From Fusicatenibacter sp. (GTDB lineage: Bacteria; Bacillota; Clostridia; Lachnospirales; Lachnospiraceae), in NCBI GenBank assembly GCA_017887445.1, contig JAGHIA010000120.1, positions 1 to 42,671 of the forward strand: DNA of 42,671 bases. The letters are read 5' to 3'. The first letter of the stretch is position 1, and every line of letters begins with the position of its first letter. The position numbers and the translations under genes were made by a program. Shown piece after piece: positions 25,270 through 33,237 of this stretch. The notes below the pieces were generated by a model. It was given only the letters and a program-made list of their open reading frames with translations. It searched no databases and was not told the origin of the DNA.

Positions 25270-26154
25270 ATGAACACATCGAAAAAAAGATTGCAGGTTA
25301 TTGCGAACGGCATAATGATCCTGGCGACGGTTCTGATCCTGATTCCGTTTCTCCTGCTGTTTATCGCATCCTTTACGGACAACACGGAAATCGCGTTGAA
25401 AGGGTATTCGTTTTTTCCGGAAACCTGGAGTCTGGAAGCGTATGAGTATATATGGAATGAAAAGTCCCAGATTTTCCGGGCATATTTTATCACGATCTTT
25501 GTCACAGCCGTTGGTACGACCGTAAGCCTTCTGATCACTATGATGTATGCTTACGCGCTGTCGAAGGATTCTTTTCCGGGGAAACGTTTCTTCTCGCTGT
25601 TTGTACTGTTTACCATGCTGTTTAACGGCGGACTTGTTCCAACATACACCATGTATACCAGGTATCTGAATATCAAGAATACCATCTGGGCGCTGATCAT
25701 TCCGTCTCTTTTGATGAGCGCGATGAATGTCATTCTGGTGCGCAGCTATATCCAAAACAATGTCCCGAAATCTCTGACAGAGGCGGCATACATAGATGGA
25801 GCAAGTGAATATCAGATCCTGTTTAAACTGATCTTTCCTCTGTCCAAGCCGATCGCGGTGGTGATCGGAATGTTTATCGGCGTAGGCTATTGGAATGACT
25901 GGACAAATGGGTTATATTATGTGACAGACAACTCTTTGTACAGTATTCAGCAGCTTCTCAACAACATGCTGAAAAACATCGAATACCTCTCCACCAGTTC
26001 CGCGGCCGCAATGTCTGCGGCAGCTGTGGATATTCCAAAGTCCACAGTGCGCATGGCCATTGCCGTGGTGGGCATCCTTCCGATCCTGGTGATCTATCCG
26101 TATGTTCAGAAGTTCTTTGTAAAAGGCATTGCGCTGGGAGCGGTAAAAGGCTAA
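25270..26154 (+). CDS. CUT1 sugar ABC transporter permease (YtcP-like)
   Basis: The 294-residue membrane protein has six predicted membrane segments and an EAA loop from about residue 171 (EAAYIDGASE, then KLIFPLSKPI). It ends in FVKGIALGAVKG, like its counterpart at 11550. It follows the first permease by 11 bases with AGGAGGAG upstream. As in the first locus, no ATPase gene accompanies the pair. Confidence 0.92.
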   Translation: MNTSKKRLQVIANGIMILATVLILIPFLLLFIASFTDNTEIALKGYSFFPETWSLEAYEYIWNEKSQIFRAYFITIFVTAVGTTVSLLITMMYAYALSKDSFPGKRFFSLFVLFTMLFNGGLVPTYTMYTRYLNIKNTIWALIIPSLLMSAMNVILVRSYIQNNVPKSLTEAAYIDGASEYQILFKLIFPLSKPIAVVIGMFIGVGYWNDWTNGLYYVTDNSLYSIQQLLNNMLKNIEYLSTSSAAAMSAAAVDIPKSTVRMAIAVVGILPILVIYPYVQKFFVKGIALGAVKG

Positions 26155-26164
26155 GGAAAGTCGG

Positions 26165-26255
26165 AAAATCCCGAGGCCTGCAGAGCGAAAGTGCATGAAA
26201 TGCAGTTTCTGCGCATCGCGAAACGTGTCATCGTTCAGCAAGGTTGAACGGTTAC
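26165..26255. repeat. Repeat cluster between permease and GH3 genes
   Basis: GAAAATCCCGAGGCCTGCAG resembles the segment after the hairpin at 42500. CGTTCAGCAAGGTTGAACGGTTACG, near the end, is a family A-type palindrome. Between them, GTGCATGAAATGCAGTTTCTGCGC contains short inverted repeats. Confidence 0.5.
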
Positions 26256-26284
26256 GTCCAATAATTGTTTAAGGAGGTTTTTAT

Positions 26285-28672
26285 ATGGAAGTATATATGG
26301 ACAAAACGAAAACGCCGCAGACCCGGGCGAAGGATCTGCTCTCAAAAATGTCTGTGAGAGAAAAATTGGCGCAGATTGTAGGGTACAATCCGGCGATCTG
26401 GTCGCGAGACTGTCTGGAACGCGATTATCCCGACGGCGCTGGACAGGCCGCGTTTTTTGCGGGAGCGGAGCAGGACAGCATCGAGGGAGCGTCTGATCTG
26501 CAAAGAGAACTGCAGGATGCAGTCATGGAGCGGTCGCCGCATCGGATCCCGGCGATATTCCATATGGAAGCACTGTGCGGCGCCATGCTTCCGGAAGCGG
26601 CAAGTTTTCCGCCGGGGATTGGAAGGGCGGCGTCCTTTGATCCGCTGCTGGAGGAAAAGGTGGGAGAAATCTGCGGCGCGCAGGCACGGGCCGCAGGCGC
26701 TTCACAGGTGTTTGCTCCCGTATTGGACATTTCCAGAGATGCCCGTTTCGGACGGCAGGGAGAGACGTATGGAGAAGACCCTTCTCTGGCGGCAGCCATG
26801 GGCGTGGCCTATACGAAAGGAGTCCAGAAAAGTAATGTGGCGGCCACCGCAAAGCATTTTCTTGGATACCATGGTACCCAGGGCGGAATCCATGCGGCAA
26901 ACTGCGATATTCCGGAGCGGCTTTTGCGGGAGGTTTATGGAAAACCTTTTCAGGCAGCCATTACCGAGGCGGGACTTCAGGGAGTGATGCCCTGTTATAG
27001 CTCCATCAACGGGGAACCTGTGGCAGCGTCTTCGCGGATACTGAAAAAGCTGCTGAGAGAGGAAATGGGATTTCAGGGGCTGACTGTGTCCGATTACTGT
27101 GCGGTCTCAGAGATTTATGAACGCCATTGTGTGGGCGAAAGTCTTGCAGACGCCGGACAGATGGCGCTGCTGGCAGGGATGCAGCAGGAGCTTCCGTCGA
27201 AAAAGGCTTATACCGGGGAAATGCTTGAAGGAGAAGAAAGCGAGCTACTGCTGAAAACATTGGACGACACTGTGGAAGCAATTCTGACGAAAAAGTTCGA
27301 ACTGGGACTTTTTGAAAATCCGTACGGATGGGAGAAAGAAGAACTGAGAAAAGTTTACAGCGATAAAAAGAATCGGGAGCTGATGCTACAGTCCGCCCTG
27401 GAAAGCCTTGTGCTTGTACGGAACAACGGCGTGCTGCCTTTTGCACGGCGCAGACAGAAAATTGCGGTAATCGGTTATCATGCCGCCGCAGTCCGCGCGT
27501 TGTTCGGCGGGTATACTTTTATGTCTATGACAGAGGGCCGACTGGGAGCGGAAAATACAATGGCTGGTTTTGAGAAAAATCCTTTGAGTGGTGAAAAACG
27601 GAAGCTGGAGGTTTATCCGGATACCGTCGTGCAAAAAGAGCATCCCGACGCGGAGAAGCTGGCGAAGCAGGTGCTTCCGGGTGTACTGAATCTCCTTGAG
27701 GCGTTACGGGAACAGGAGCCGGAGACGGAATTTTTGTATTCCTTTGGCTACCCGTATGCGGGAAATGACTGCAGCGGCCATGAAGCGGCGCTGGATATGG
27801 CGAAGGACGCGGATATTATCCTCATGACCACAGGCGGAAAATACGGAACCGGAAGCACCGCGTCCATTGGCGAGGGGATTGACGGAACAAACATTAATCT
27901 TCCAGAGTGCCAGGAGCGTTTAATCCGGAAAATGCACCGGTTGGGAAAACCGATTGTGATTGTGAATTTTGGAGGAAGACCAGTGTCCAGCGACGCGGCC
28001 GACGAGTGCGCGGATGCTGTGCTTCAGGTATGGAATCCGGCGGAGATGGGAGCGCAGGCCATAGCGATGACATTGTTCGGTCTCTATAATCCAGGTGGAA
28101 AACTGCCTGTGACCGTACCGTACTGTGCAGGGCAGATCCCTGTTTTTTATAATCACGTCAACGGATCCAGCTACGACCAGAATACACTCAGTGCGTTCAC
28201 CGGCTACATCGATTGCCCCCATGAACCAAGGTACTATTTCGGCCATGGCCTTTCTTATACAGCGTTTTCTTATGGAAATCTGCAGGTGGAGAAGAAAACG
28301 CTGCGCCCGGAGGAAACACTGACAGTTGCCGTGGAAGTTTGCAATACCGGCGCTGTGGCCGGGGATGAGATTGTTCAGATGTATCTTCGCGATATCCGTG
28401 CGAGTATGGTACGGCCTGTGATGGAACTGCAGGGATTTGGCAGAGTTTCTTTGAATCCAGGAGAAAAGAAGACGGTTGTTTTCCGGATGCCGCTTAGTCA
28501 GCTTGCTTTTTTGGATCGCGATATGAGATGGAAGGTGGAAAAGGGTGCTGTGGAAGTGCGCATTGGGGCCTCAGCCGGGGATATCCGCCTGAAAGATACG
28601 TTTGAAATTCTGGAGGATGCGTGGGTAGATGGGAAGACAAGAGGATTTTATGCGGACGTGGAGGTGCGGTGA
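26285..28672 (+). CDS. GH3 beta-glycosidase (beta-xylosidase or beta-glucosidase)
   Basis: The 795-residue protein has the GH3 layout: an N-terminal barrel (about 15-330), an alpha/beta sandwich (about 370-620) and a fibronectin-III-like C-terminal domain (about 665-760). The nucleophile is D270 in GLTVSDYC. Substrate-binding residues lie in RDARFGRQGETYGEDP and in AKHFLGY. There is no signal peptide, so it works in the cytoplasm on imported oligosaccharides. The family covers beta-glucosidases and beta-xylosidases; the neighbourhood favours xylosidase, but this is inference. AAGGAGG precedes ATG 26285. A terminator follows at 28709. Confidence 0.92.
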   Translation: MEVYMDKTKTPQTRAKDLLSKMSVREKLAQIVGYNPAIWSRDCLERDYPDGAGQAAFFAGAEQDSIEGASDLQRELQDAVMERSPHRIPAIFHMEALCGAMLPEAASFPPGIGRAASFDPLLEEKVGEICGAQARAAGASQVFAPVLDISRDARFGRQGETYGEDPSLAAAMGVAYTKGVQKSNVAATAKHFLGYHGTQGGIHAANCDIPERLLREVYGKPFQAAITEAGLQGVMPCYSSINGEPVAASSRILKKLLREEMGFQGLTVSDYCAVSEIYERHCVGESLADAGQMALLAGMQQELPSKKAYTGEMLEGEESELLLKTLDDTVEAILTKKFELGLFENPYGWEKEELRKVYSDKKNRELMLQSALESLVLVRNNGVLPFARRRQKIAVIGYHAAAVRALFGGYTFMSMTEGRLGAENTMAGFEKNPLSGEKRKLEVYPDTVVQKEHPDAEKLAKQVLPGVLNLLEALREQEPETEFLYSFGYPYAGNDCSGHEAALDMAKDADIILMTTGGKYGTGSTASIGEGIDGTNINLPECQERLIRKMHRLGKPIVIVNFGGRPVSSDAADECADAVLQVWNPAEMGAQAIAMTLFGLYNPGGKLPVTVPYCAGQIPVFYNHVNGSSYDQNTLSAFTGYIDCPHEPRYYFGHGLSYTAFSYGNLQVEKKTLRPEETLTVAVEVCNTGAVAGDEIVQMYLRDIRASMVRPVMELQGFGRVSLNPGEKKTVVFRMPLSQLAFLDRDMRWKVEKGAVEVRIGASAGDIRLKDTFEILEDAWVDGKTRGFYADVEVR

Positions 28673-28708
28673 GCATCTGTTGAGGCATTAGAAATCAGAT
28701 GGTTATTT

Positions 28709-28754
28709 GAAAACGCCCAGCAGGAGATTTTGGCGTATCCTGCTGGACGTTTTC
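28709..28754 (+). terminator. Rho-independent terminator after the GH3 gene
   Basis: GAAAACGCCCAGCAGGA pairs with TCCTGCTGGACGTTTTC across a 12-base loop, with T-rich sequence in the 3' arm. It marks the end of the second sugar locus. Confidence 0.75.
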
Positions 28755-28824
28755 TGTTGAGGAAGATATGGAAGAATATTAAGCGAAACAAAAAAGGAAA
28801 TGTATTTGTGTTTCTATGTGTAAG

Positions 28825-29064
28825 TTATTCTACAAGAATCCAATCGCCGATCCAGGTTCGGTTAGTATAATTATATAAGCGTTTGTAAAGTTTTCCATTT
28901 TCAACTTTGTATTTCCAACCAATATTTTCTGATCTGGCATCCGATGAAGAATCGGAGATAACGGAAGGATTGCTGTTAAATGTTGCAGATATAGTTGGAA
29001 CACATAGTACCAGCATAATAGATAAACAGAAGTTAGTCAGAGTAAGTATTTTTTTGCTTTTCAT
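28825..29064 (-). CDS. Small secreted protein, DUF6147-like
   Basis: The 79-residue product has a signal peptide (about 1-27, cleavage near ISA), a Ser/Asp-rich stretch, and a C-terminal part rich in Trp, Tyr and Lys (GWKYKVENGKLYKRLYNYT, then WIGDWILV). The tail resembles DUF6147-type secreted proteins; I hold that name loosely. GAGGAA seven bases upstream of the ATG (29062-29064) favours this start over one 42 bases earlier. The gene overlaps the end of the BlaR1-type sensor gene by 32 bases, so the two are probably translated together. It may be a ligand, partner or inhibitor in the sensing circuit, but no function is known. Confidence 0.65.
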   Translation of the reverse strand: MKSKKILTLTNFCLSIMLVLCVPTISATFNSNPSVISDSSSDARSENIGWKYKVENGKLYKRLYNYTNRTWIGDWILVE

Positions 29065-30238
29065 TTTCAAATTCCTCATAGCTTTCATATATTTTATATT
29101 CACCATTATAATATTTTAAGTCATCAGTAGTTTCCACGAGAACAGTTCCGTAATCAGCCTGTGTAAAATAGACATCGTAAAGTCCATCGTCGTTTATGAT
29201 GACATATGTATTTTGCAGAGAGATGGGTATCGTATTTTTCTCTATATCAGGCGGCGTATAACTTGCTTCAAAAATAAAAAGTAGAGAAGCGCCATATAAA
29301 AACATACATAATAAAATCGGAGAAACTTTCAGCAGTATGTTTTTTCGATTTTTCGCGGAAATCTTTTCGGTTGACAAATAGCGAAACCTTTGTGTCAATA
29401 TTGATTGGTTTGCAATGGCAAAGGAAATTCCGGATGCAGGGAAAAGTTTCGGTGCCGAATGTTTTGCCATTTTCAGCAGACAGTCCATGTAATTTGCCTT
29501 ATCGCGTTTTGAGTGGGTAATGGATGTATCAACGCGAAGCTCCAGCAAAAGATTGACTTTCTTTTCCAAAAATCTCCCCAGTGGATTCCACCAGTAAAAC
29601 ATTCTTATAAAGCGGATCAGACGTTTCAAAGTCAGATCATGGTGCCTGATGTGAAATAATTCATGCTTTAATATGATTTCTTTTTCTTTATCAGAAAGTT
29701 CAAAGTCCTTTGGGATAAGGATCCAATAGCGGCCGCGATGCTGATAAACAAACGGCGACTGAAAAAATTCGCCTGCGAGTAATGTGATTTCCTTTTTGAC
29801 GGGAGCATCCTGCAAAAGCTGTTCCAAACGTTTTTGCAGTTTCTCTGTTTCCGCATTTTTTTCGCTGTACGTCTGAATGTACTTATGGATCAGATTATCT
29901 GTCCGCAGGTTTCTGATAAGTGCGGCGATAAAACCGGTCATCCAGAAGAAAACTGTGATATCCCAGAGGGAGACTGCGAAACTGTCCGGAAAAAATTGAG
30001 GACGCAGATACCAGGAAATAAACCTGGAGATCGGTGTTGGCCAGTAAATATTTGTGGTGATCGGCAGTTCAAATGGAAACAGGATCCTGCTTACCATAAG
30101 TATTGCAAGAAATCCAAGCGAGCCAAGACCAAAGCGGATAAAAATTTTCTTAACCGCTAAAATACCGGATAGAACAACGAGGATCAGGCTGCTGGCTGCC
30201 AAGGCCATAAATACGCTGGCAAAGGAGAAGTTTAACAT
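29033..30238 (-). CDS. BlaR1-type M56 membrane metallopeptidase / signal transducer
   Basis: The 401-residue protein has several membrane segments (near 5-27, 35-55, 90-110 and 310-330) around a cytoplasmic zinc-peptidase domain with HELFH (H192, E193, H196) followed by IRHHD. BlaR1/MecR1 proteins respond to an outside signal by causing cleavage of the cognate BlaI repressor. Here only about 70 residues follow the last membrane segment, and they do not include the serine-acylase sensor of true beta-lactam receptors. The signal is thus probably not a beta-lactam. The gene lies 21 bases after the BlaI-type gene and overlaps the small secreted protein gene. Confidence 0.87.
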   Translation of the reverse strand: MLNFSFASVFMALAASSLILVVLSGILAVKKIFIRFGLGSLGFLAILMVSRILFPFELPITTNIYWPTPISRFISWYLRPQFFPDSFAVSLWDITVFFWMTGFIAALIRNLRTDNLIHKYIQTYSEKNAETEKLQKRLEQLLQDAPVKKEITLLAGEFFQSPFVYQHRGRYWILIPKDFELSDKEKEIILKHELFHIRHHDLTLKRLIRFIRMFYWWNPLGRFLEKKVNLLLELRVDTSITHSKRDKANYMDCLLKMAKHSAPKLFPASGISFAIANQSILTQRFRYLSTEKISAKNRKNILLKVSPILLCMFLYGASLLFIFEASYTPPDIEKNTIPISLQNTYVIINDDGLYDVYFTQADYGTVLVETTDDLKYYNGEYKIYESYEEFENEKQKNTYSD

Positions 30239-30259
30239 TTGCTGTCACCTCCGGAATGT

Positions 30260-30679
30260 TTATGGTTTCTTATTGTCCTTTTTATAATCTTCCAGCATTT
30301 TTTCCAGGCTCTCGATTTCCTGCGACCTTTTCTCGGAATCGCTTTCCAGTTCCAGAAAAGCAGCAAAGACAGAAGATTTGGAAACCTTGTTTTCAAATTT
30401 CTGATAATCCAGGGTCAGTTGAGCGATCGCGTACTCTTCCGCGGATATGCTGGGCAGATAGCTTCTTGACAGTACGGTTCCGCTGTAAACAATGTCGGCC
30501 ACATGGATAAGGTCATTTTTCAGAAGCTTCCGCAGAACGGCCTGTGTCGTGTTGATCGTAAGATCCGGGGACGCGGCGGCAATCTTTGAAGCTGTCATGG
30601 GGATTTTGGCATCCCAGAGGATGGTCAGGATATCGGTGTCGCGTTGGGTGGGTTTAAATTTTAATGTGAAATTGGGCAT
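30260..30679 (-). CDS. BlaI/MecI/CopY-family transcriptional repressor
   Basis: The 139-residue protein has an N-terminal winged helix of the BlaI type (residues about 8-80; DTDILTILWDAKIPMTASKI, then TTQAVLRKLLKNDLI) and a C-terminal helical dimerisation segment. BlaI repressors bind as dimers near promoters and are inactivated by proteolysis triggered by a BlaR1 partner, which is encoded immediately downstream. GGAGGTGAG upstream of the ATG (30677-30679) supports the start. It likely represses its own operon and the divergent peptidase gene, since the same 15-bp sequence lies at both promoters. Confidence 0.9.
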   Translation of the reverse strand: MPNFTLKFKPTQRDTDILTILWDAKIPMTASKIAAASPDLTINTTQAVLRKLLKNDLIHVADIVYSGTVLSRSYLPSISAEEYAIAQLTLDYQKFENKVSKSSVFAAFLELESDSEKRSQEIESLEKMLEDYKKDNKKP

Positions 30680-30700
30680 TTGTTCTCACCTCCGTATTTG

Positions 30701-30747
30701 TTTATTGTATTTATTAGTATTATATAATAGTATTAGCAAAATATCAA
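30701..30747 (-). promoter_or_regulatory. Promoter and candidate operator of the BlaI-BlaR1 operon
   Basis: On the minus strand, -35 TTGATA (30742-30747), a 17-base spacer and -10 TATAAT (30719-30724) form a near-consensus promoter. AATAAATACAATAAA follows three bases later (30701-30715). The identical 15-mer follows the divergent promoter. Confidence 0.8.
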
Positions 30748-30765
30748 ATATAAAATGAAAAAATA

Positions 30766-30819
30766 TTGACAAATAAATAAATTATAATTATAATGATATT
30801 GTAAAATAAATACAATAAA
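30766..30819 (+). promoter_or_regulatory. Promoter and candidate BlaI operator of the papain-like peptidase gene
   Basis: -35 TTGACA (30766-30771), a 17-base spacer and -10 TATAAT (30789-30794) match the consensus exactly. ATTGTA-N7-TACAAT (30798-30816) lies at the expected transcription start. It overlaps AATAAATACAATAAA (30805-30819), the same 15-mer seen at the BlaI promoter. The two -35 boxes are 18 bases apart, back to back. Confidence 0.82.
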
Positions 30820-30914
30820 AACTTATTTATAAATGAATGATATAAAAAATAAAATTATTTAAAAAATTGCTATGGCTTATAAGAACTATCACAGGTATAA
30901 AAACGGAGATTTAA

Positions 30915-30968
30915 ATGTTCGAGCAAAAATATCATACAGAAAAAGATATTAGCAATTTTAACTACTAA
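30915..30968 (+). CDS. Possible 17-residue leader peptide
   Basis: ATG is preceded by CGGAG at six bases and opens a frame reading MFEQKYHTEKDISNFNY before TAA. It lies in the 300-base leader of the peptidase gene. Such short frames occur by chance, so this is only a candidate. Confidence 0.25.
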   Translation: MFEQKYHTEKDISNFNY

Positions 30969-31028
30969 TTAAATTTTCAATAATACAAATAAGCTTGAAA
31001 TATAATAGATATTAGGAGGTATGAGCCA

Positions 31029-31052
31029 ATGGGAAAGAAAATGGAATACTAA
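31029..31052 (+). other. Seven-codon open frame behind a strong ribosome site
   Basis: AGGAGG lies about nine bases before ATG, opening MGKKMEY and a stop, 45 bases before the peptidase start. It could tune translation of the peptidase gene. Otherwise 30820-31096 is very A+T rich, with no larger gene. Confidence 0.25.
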
Positions 31053-31096
31053 TTGTTTCTGTTATTAAGTTTCAAAAGCGAAAGGAAGTAAAAGTA

Positions 31097-32152
31097 ATGA
31101 AAAAATTTCTGTCGGTTATGTTGTCGATTCTTATGTTTTTGCAATTAGGGACTACAGTTTTTGCATCTGATGGTACTGTTTTAGGGACATTTTTACCAGC
31201 AGATCAAGAAGAATTGAAAGTTCTGCTTAGTGATGTGACAAAAGACATTTTTCCAATGACAAGAAGCAACCAGGAAATTTCATTAGGGAATGAAATCTAC
31301 TCGTATGAGGTTACTAATGATGGTATTAGAAAGATGGATTATCAGATTTACCCGATTTTTATTAATGGAATATTGTCTCTTTTTGCCTATAAGATTCCTT
31401 CTGATAATGGGGAGTATGATATTCAATTAACAGAAGCCTTGGTAGATGAGTTGAAGGAAAGTGCGTTAGGTGAAGAAATCGCATTGTTGTATGATGCAGG
31501 ACATTGCTTTGTGGTTACGCAGGATATGATCACACCTTTAGTTGAATTTAGCGTGGCTGTTGAAGAGAGAGAAATTATAGGAAGTGAGAATGACATAAGA
31601 GAGGTTGTGGAACTTAACTCTTTAAATGAGATTGAAACAATAAATTTGTCAGGGAGAGTTTCACAAAGAGCAACAAATGCTTCAAAATCTTTAGGCGTTT
31701 CGTATGTGTCACAGAATCCACCATCAAGTATATGCTGGGCGGCATCAATGGCATGTATTGGAAATTATCTCACCTCATATTCCTATTCAGCTAAAACTTT
31801 TGCACAGAAAGTGTATGGTACTTCTGATTGGAATAAAGCGGCTAGTACTGCGACAGCTGTGTCTGGATTAAAAAATGTGTATGGAGTTAGTTATATTGCG
31901 GGGGTAGGGAGACCTTCTACATCAAAAATTCAAAGTAATATTAATGCAGGTTATCCAGTATATGCCACATGGAGTTATAGTGGAGGACGTCATGCAACAG
32001 TTGTTAGGGGATATTCCGAAATTTCGTCAATTTATGTAATGGATCCAGAGTTTGGTTTTACAACAGCGACATATAAGCTCAGCGGCTTCCAATATGTTAG
32101 TGGATATTCAGGAGTTACTTTGACTTTAGATGGTTATGCAGCTAAGATGTAA
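31097..32152 (+). CDS. Secreted papain-like (C39/staphopain-type) cysteine peptidase
   Basis: The 351-residue protein has a signal peptide (about 1-23, cleavage after VFA). A pro-region-like part follows, then a C-terminal peptidase domain from about residue 195. The catalytic set is C213 in SSICWAASM, H299 in GGRHATVV and D316 in VMDPEFG, the order found in papain-like C39_2/staphopain folds. The N-terminal 170 residues may keep the enzyme inactive until processed; this is inference. AAAGGAAG precedes ATG 31097. It is transcribed divergently from the BlaI-BlaR1 operon from a promoter carrying the shared operator-like sequence, so repressor control is likely. The target protein is unknown. 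Confidence 0.82.
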   Translation: MKKFLSVMLSILMFLQLGTTVFASDGTVLGTFLPADQEELKVLLSDVTKDIFPMTRSNQEISLGNEIYSYEVTNDGIRKMDYQIYPIFINGILSLFAYKIPSDNGEYDIQLTEALVDELKESALGEEIALLYDAGHCFVVTQDMITPLVEFSVAVEEREIIGSENDIREVVELNSLNEIETINLSGRVSQRATNASKSLGVSYVSQNPPSSICWAASMACIGNYLTSYSYSAKTFAQKVYGTSDWNKAASTATAVSGLKNVYGVSYIAGVGRPSTSKIQSNINAGYPVYATWSYSGGRHATVVRGYSEISSIYVMDPEFGFTTATYKLSGFQYVSGYSGVTLTLDGYAAKM

Positions 32153-32201
32153 ATGAATATTCTTAAATAATTATTCTGGAAGTTTGACTATTCTATGATA
32201 G

Positions 32202-32247
32202 CTTAACCTCAGAGAAATTGTTGATATTGCAATGCTCTGAGGTTAAG
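32202..32247 (+). terminator. Hairpin between peptidase and lipoprotein genes
   Basis: CTTAACCTCAGAG and CTCTGAGGTTAAG form a perfect 13-bp stem with a 20-base loop. No T-run follows, so it may be a weak terminator or an attenuator for the gene at 32272. Confidence 0.6.
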
Positions 32248-32271
32248 TTGAGTTAATGATGTGAGGTTGAT

Positions 32272-32784
32272 ATGAAAAAAAAGAAAAGTGCGATGATAGT
32301 TTTTGTTAGTCTAATTGTTGTTTCACTTGTAGGATGTCAGGAATCAGAAAGAGAGCAAATGCGTTCGCAGATAGGAGAGCAAAGCGTAAATGACGAGAGT
32401 ATGACTAGAAAAAATAATAAGGAATTAGAAGATTTAATGGAAATTACGGCAGATGAAATTTCTCAGATGGAAATTTTTATCAACTCGAGTACGGCAAAAG
32501 GGAAAGAAATTTTAGTAAAAGATTCAGATGTGATAGGAGAACTGTGGGATTTGCTATTTGTAGATAAACAGTTCCAACAGATAGAATCTACATATGATAA
32601 AAATAGGTATGATTTCCAAGTGTCAATATTAGTTACTACGAACCAAAATGAATCGGAAGCGGAAGATATATTTTTTTTCGATCCTAATGTAATTATGTAT
32701 GACTCCTTGTTTTATGAAGTCGAAGAAAGCATAGAATATTCTTTTATAAAAGAAATGATAGAAAATAGCAATACGACAGATTAA
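32272..32784 (+). CDS. Hypothetical lipoprotein
   Basis: The 170-residue product has a lipoprotein signal with lipobox LVGC (C22) and a hydrophilic, acidic remainder. I do not recognise the family. It lies 120 bases behind the papain-like peptidase, separated by a hairpin, and is as A+T rich as that gene. Being secreted next to a peptidase it could protect or inhibit, but no sequence feature shows this. GTGAGGT upstream of ATG 32272 gives a fair ribosome site. Confidence 0.65.
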   Translation: MKKKKSAMIVFVSLIVVSLVGCQESEREQMRSQIGEQSVNDESMTRKNNKELEDLMEITADEISQMEIFINSSTAKGKEILVKDSDVIGELWDLLFVDKQFQQIESTYDKNRYDFQVSILVTTNQNESEAEDIFFFDPNVIMYDSLFYEVEESIEYSFIKEMIENSNTTD

Positions 32785-32842
32785 TCACATGAGTGAACAG
32801 GATTTAGCCAGTGTCTTCACGAACTGGATGAGTGCTTTTCAG

Positions 32843-33101
32843 AACAGTTCAGCCGGCTGATCGGTTACAGCATTCGGCCATTGGAAATCGCTTCGCTATG
32901 AGTCAGATGTCCGCAGGCACTACGTTTTCATACGGTCAGTGCAGCAAATACACAGATTTGGTAACCGTTCAGCCTGTTGTTGTCCTGCCAGATGTTTTCT
33001 CGTAGAATGTGAGAAAATCCTGAGGCGTGCATTGCAAAGTGTGTAATAATTCAGCAAGACTGAACAGTTACTAGACTTGGCTGAATTGTTACTATTTAGT
33101 T
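32843..33101. repeat. Compound family A repeat region
   Basis: CAGTTCAGCCGGCTGATCGGTTAC leads into an inverted family A copy (GGCCATTGGAAATCGCTTCG, TCCGCAGGCACTACGTTTTC, CATACGGTC) ending near 32974 with GTAACCGTTCAGCC. A second unit at about 32990-33101 has TTTTCTCGTAGAATGTGAGAAAA and two GTTAC palindromes. No gene is visible in 32785-33237. Confidence 0.6.
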
Positions 33102-33111
33102 GTAATATATG

Positions 33112-33141
33112 TAGACAAAGAGTTAGTATTTGAGGTAAAAT
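33112..33141 (+). promoter_or_regulatory. Possible promoter of the ABC exporter island
   Basis: TAGACA (33112-33117) and TAAAAT (33136-33141) are separated by 18 bases, about 95 bases before the first lipoprotein start. Confidence 0.4.
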
Positions 33142-33237
33142 AAAAAATAGGCAGACTTAAAGAAGAGAGAAGTGAAAGTTTTTTTGCTTCTCTCTTTCAA
33201 AATAGAATATAAAGCAGACACAGGAGAACACAAAGTT

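Noticed and set aside
28825-32152. Beta-lactam resistance locus
   Set aside because: There is a BlaI/BlaR1-type pair but no beta-lactamase or penicillin-binding protein, and the sensor lacks the beta-lactam-binding domain.
33100-33117. BlaI-like box TGTAATATATGTAGAC before the exporter island
   Set aside because: It only loosely resembles a TACA-N-TGTA dyad and does not match the 15-mer shared by the two island promoters.
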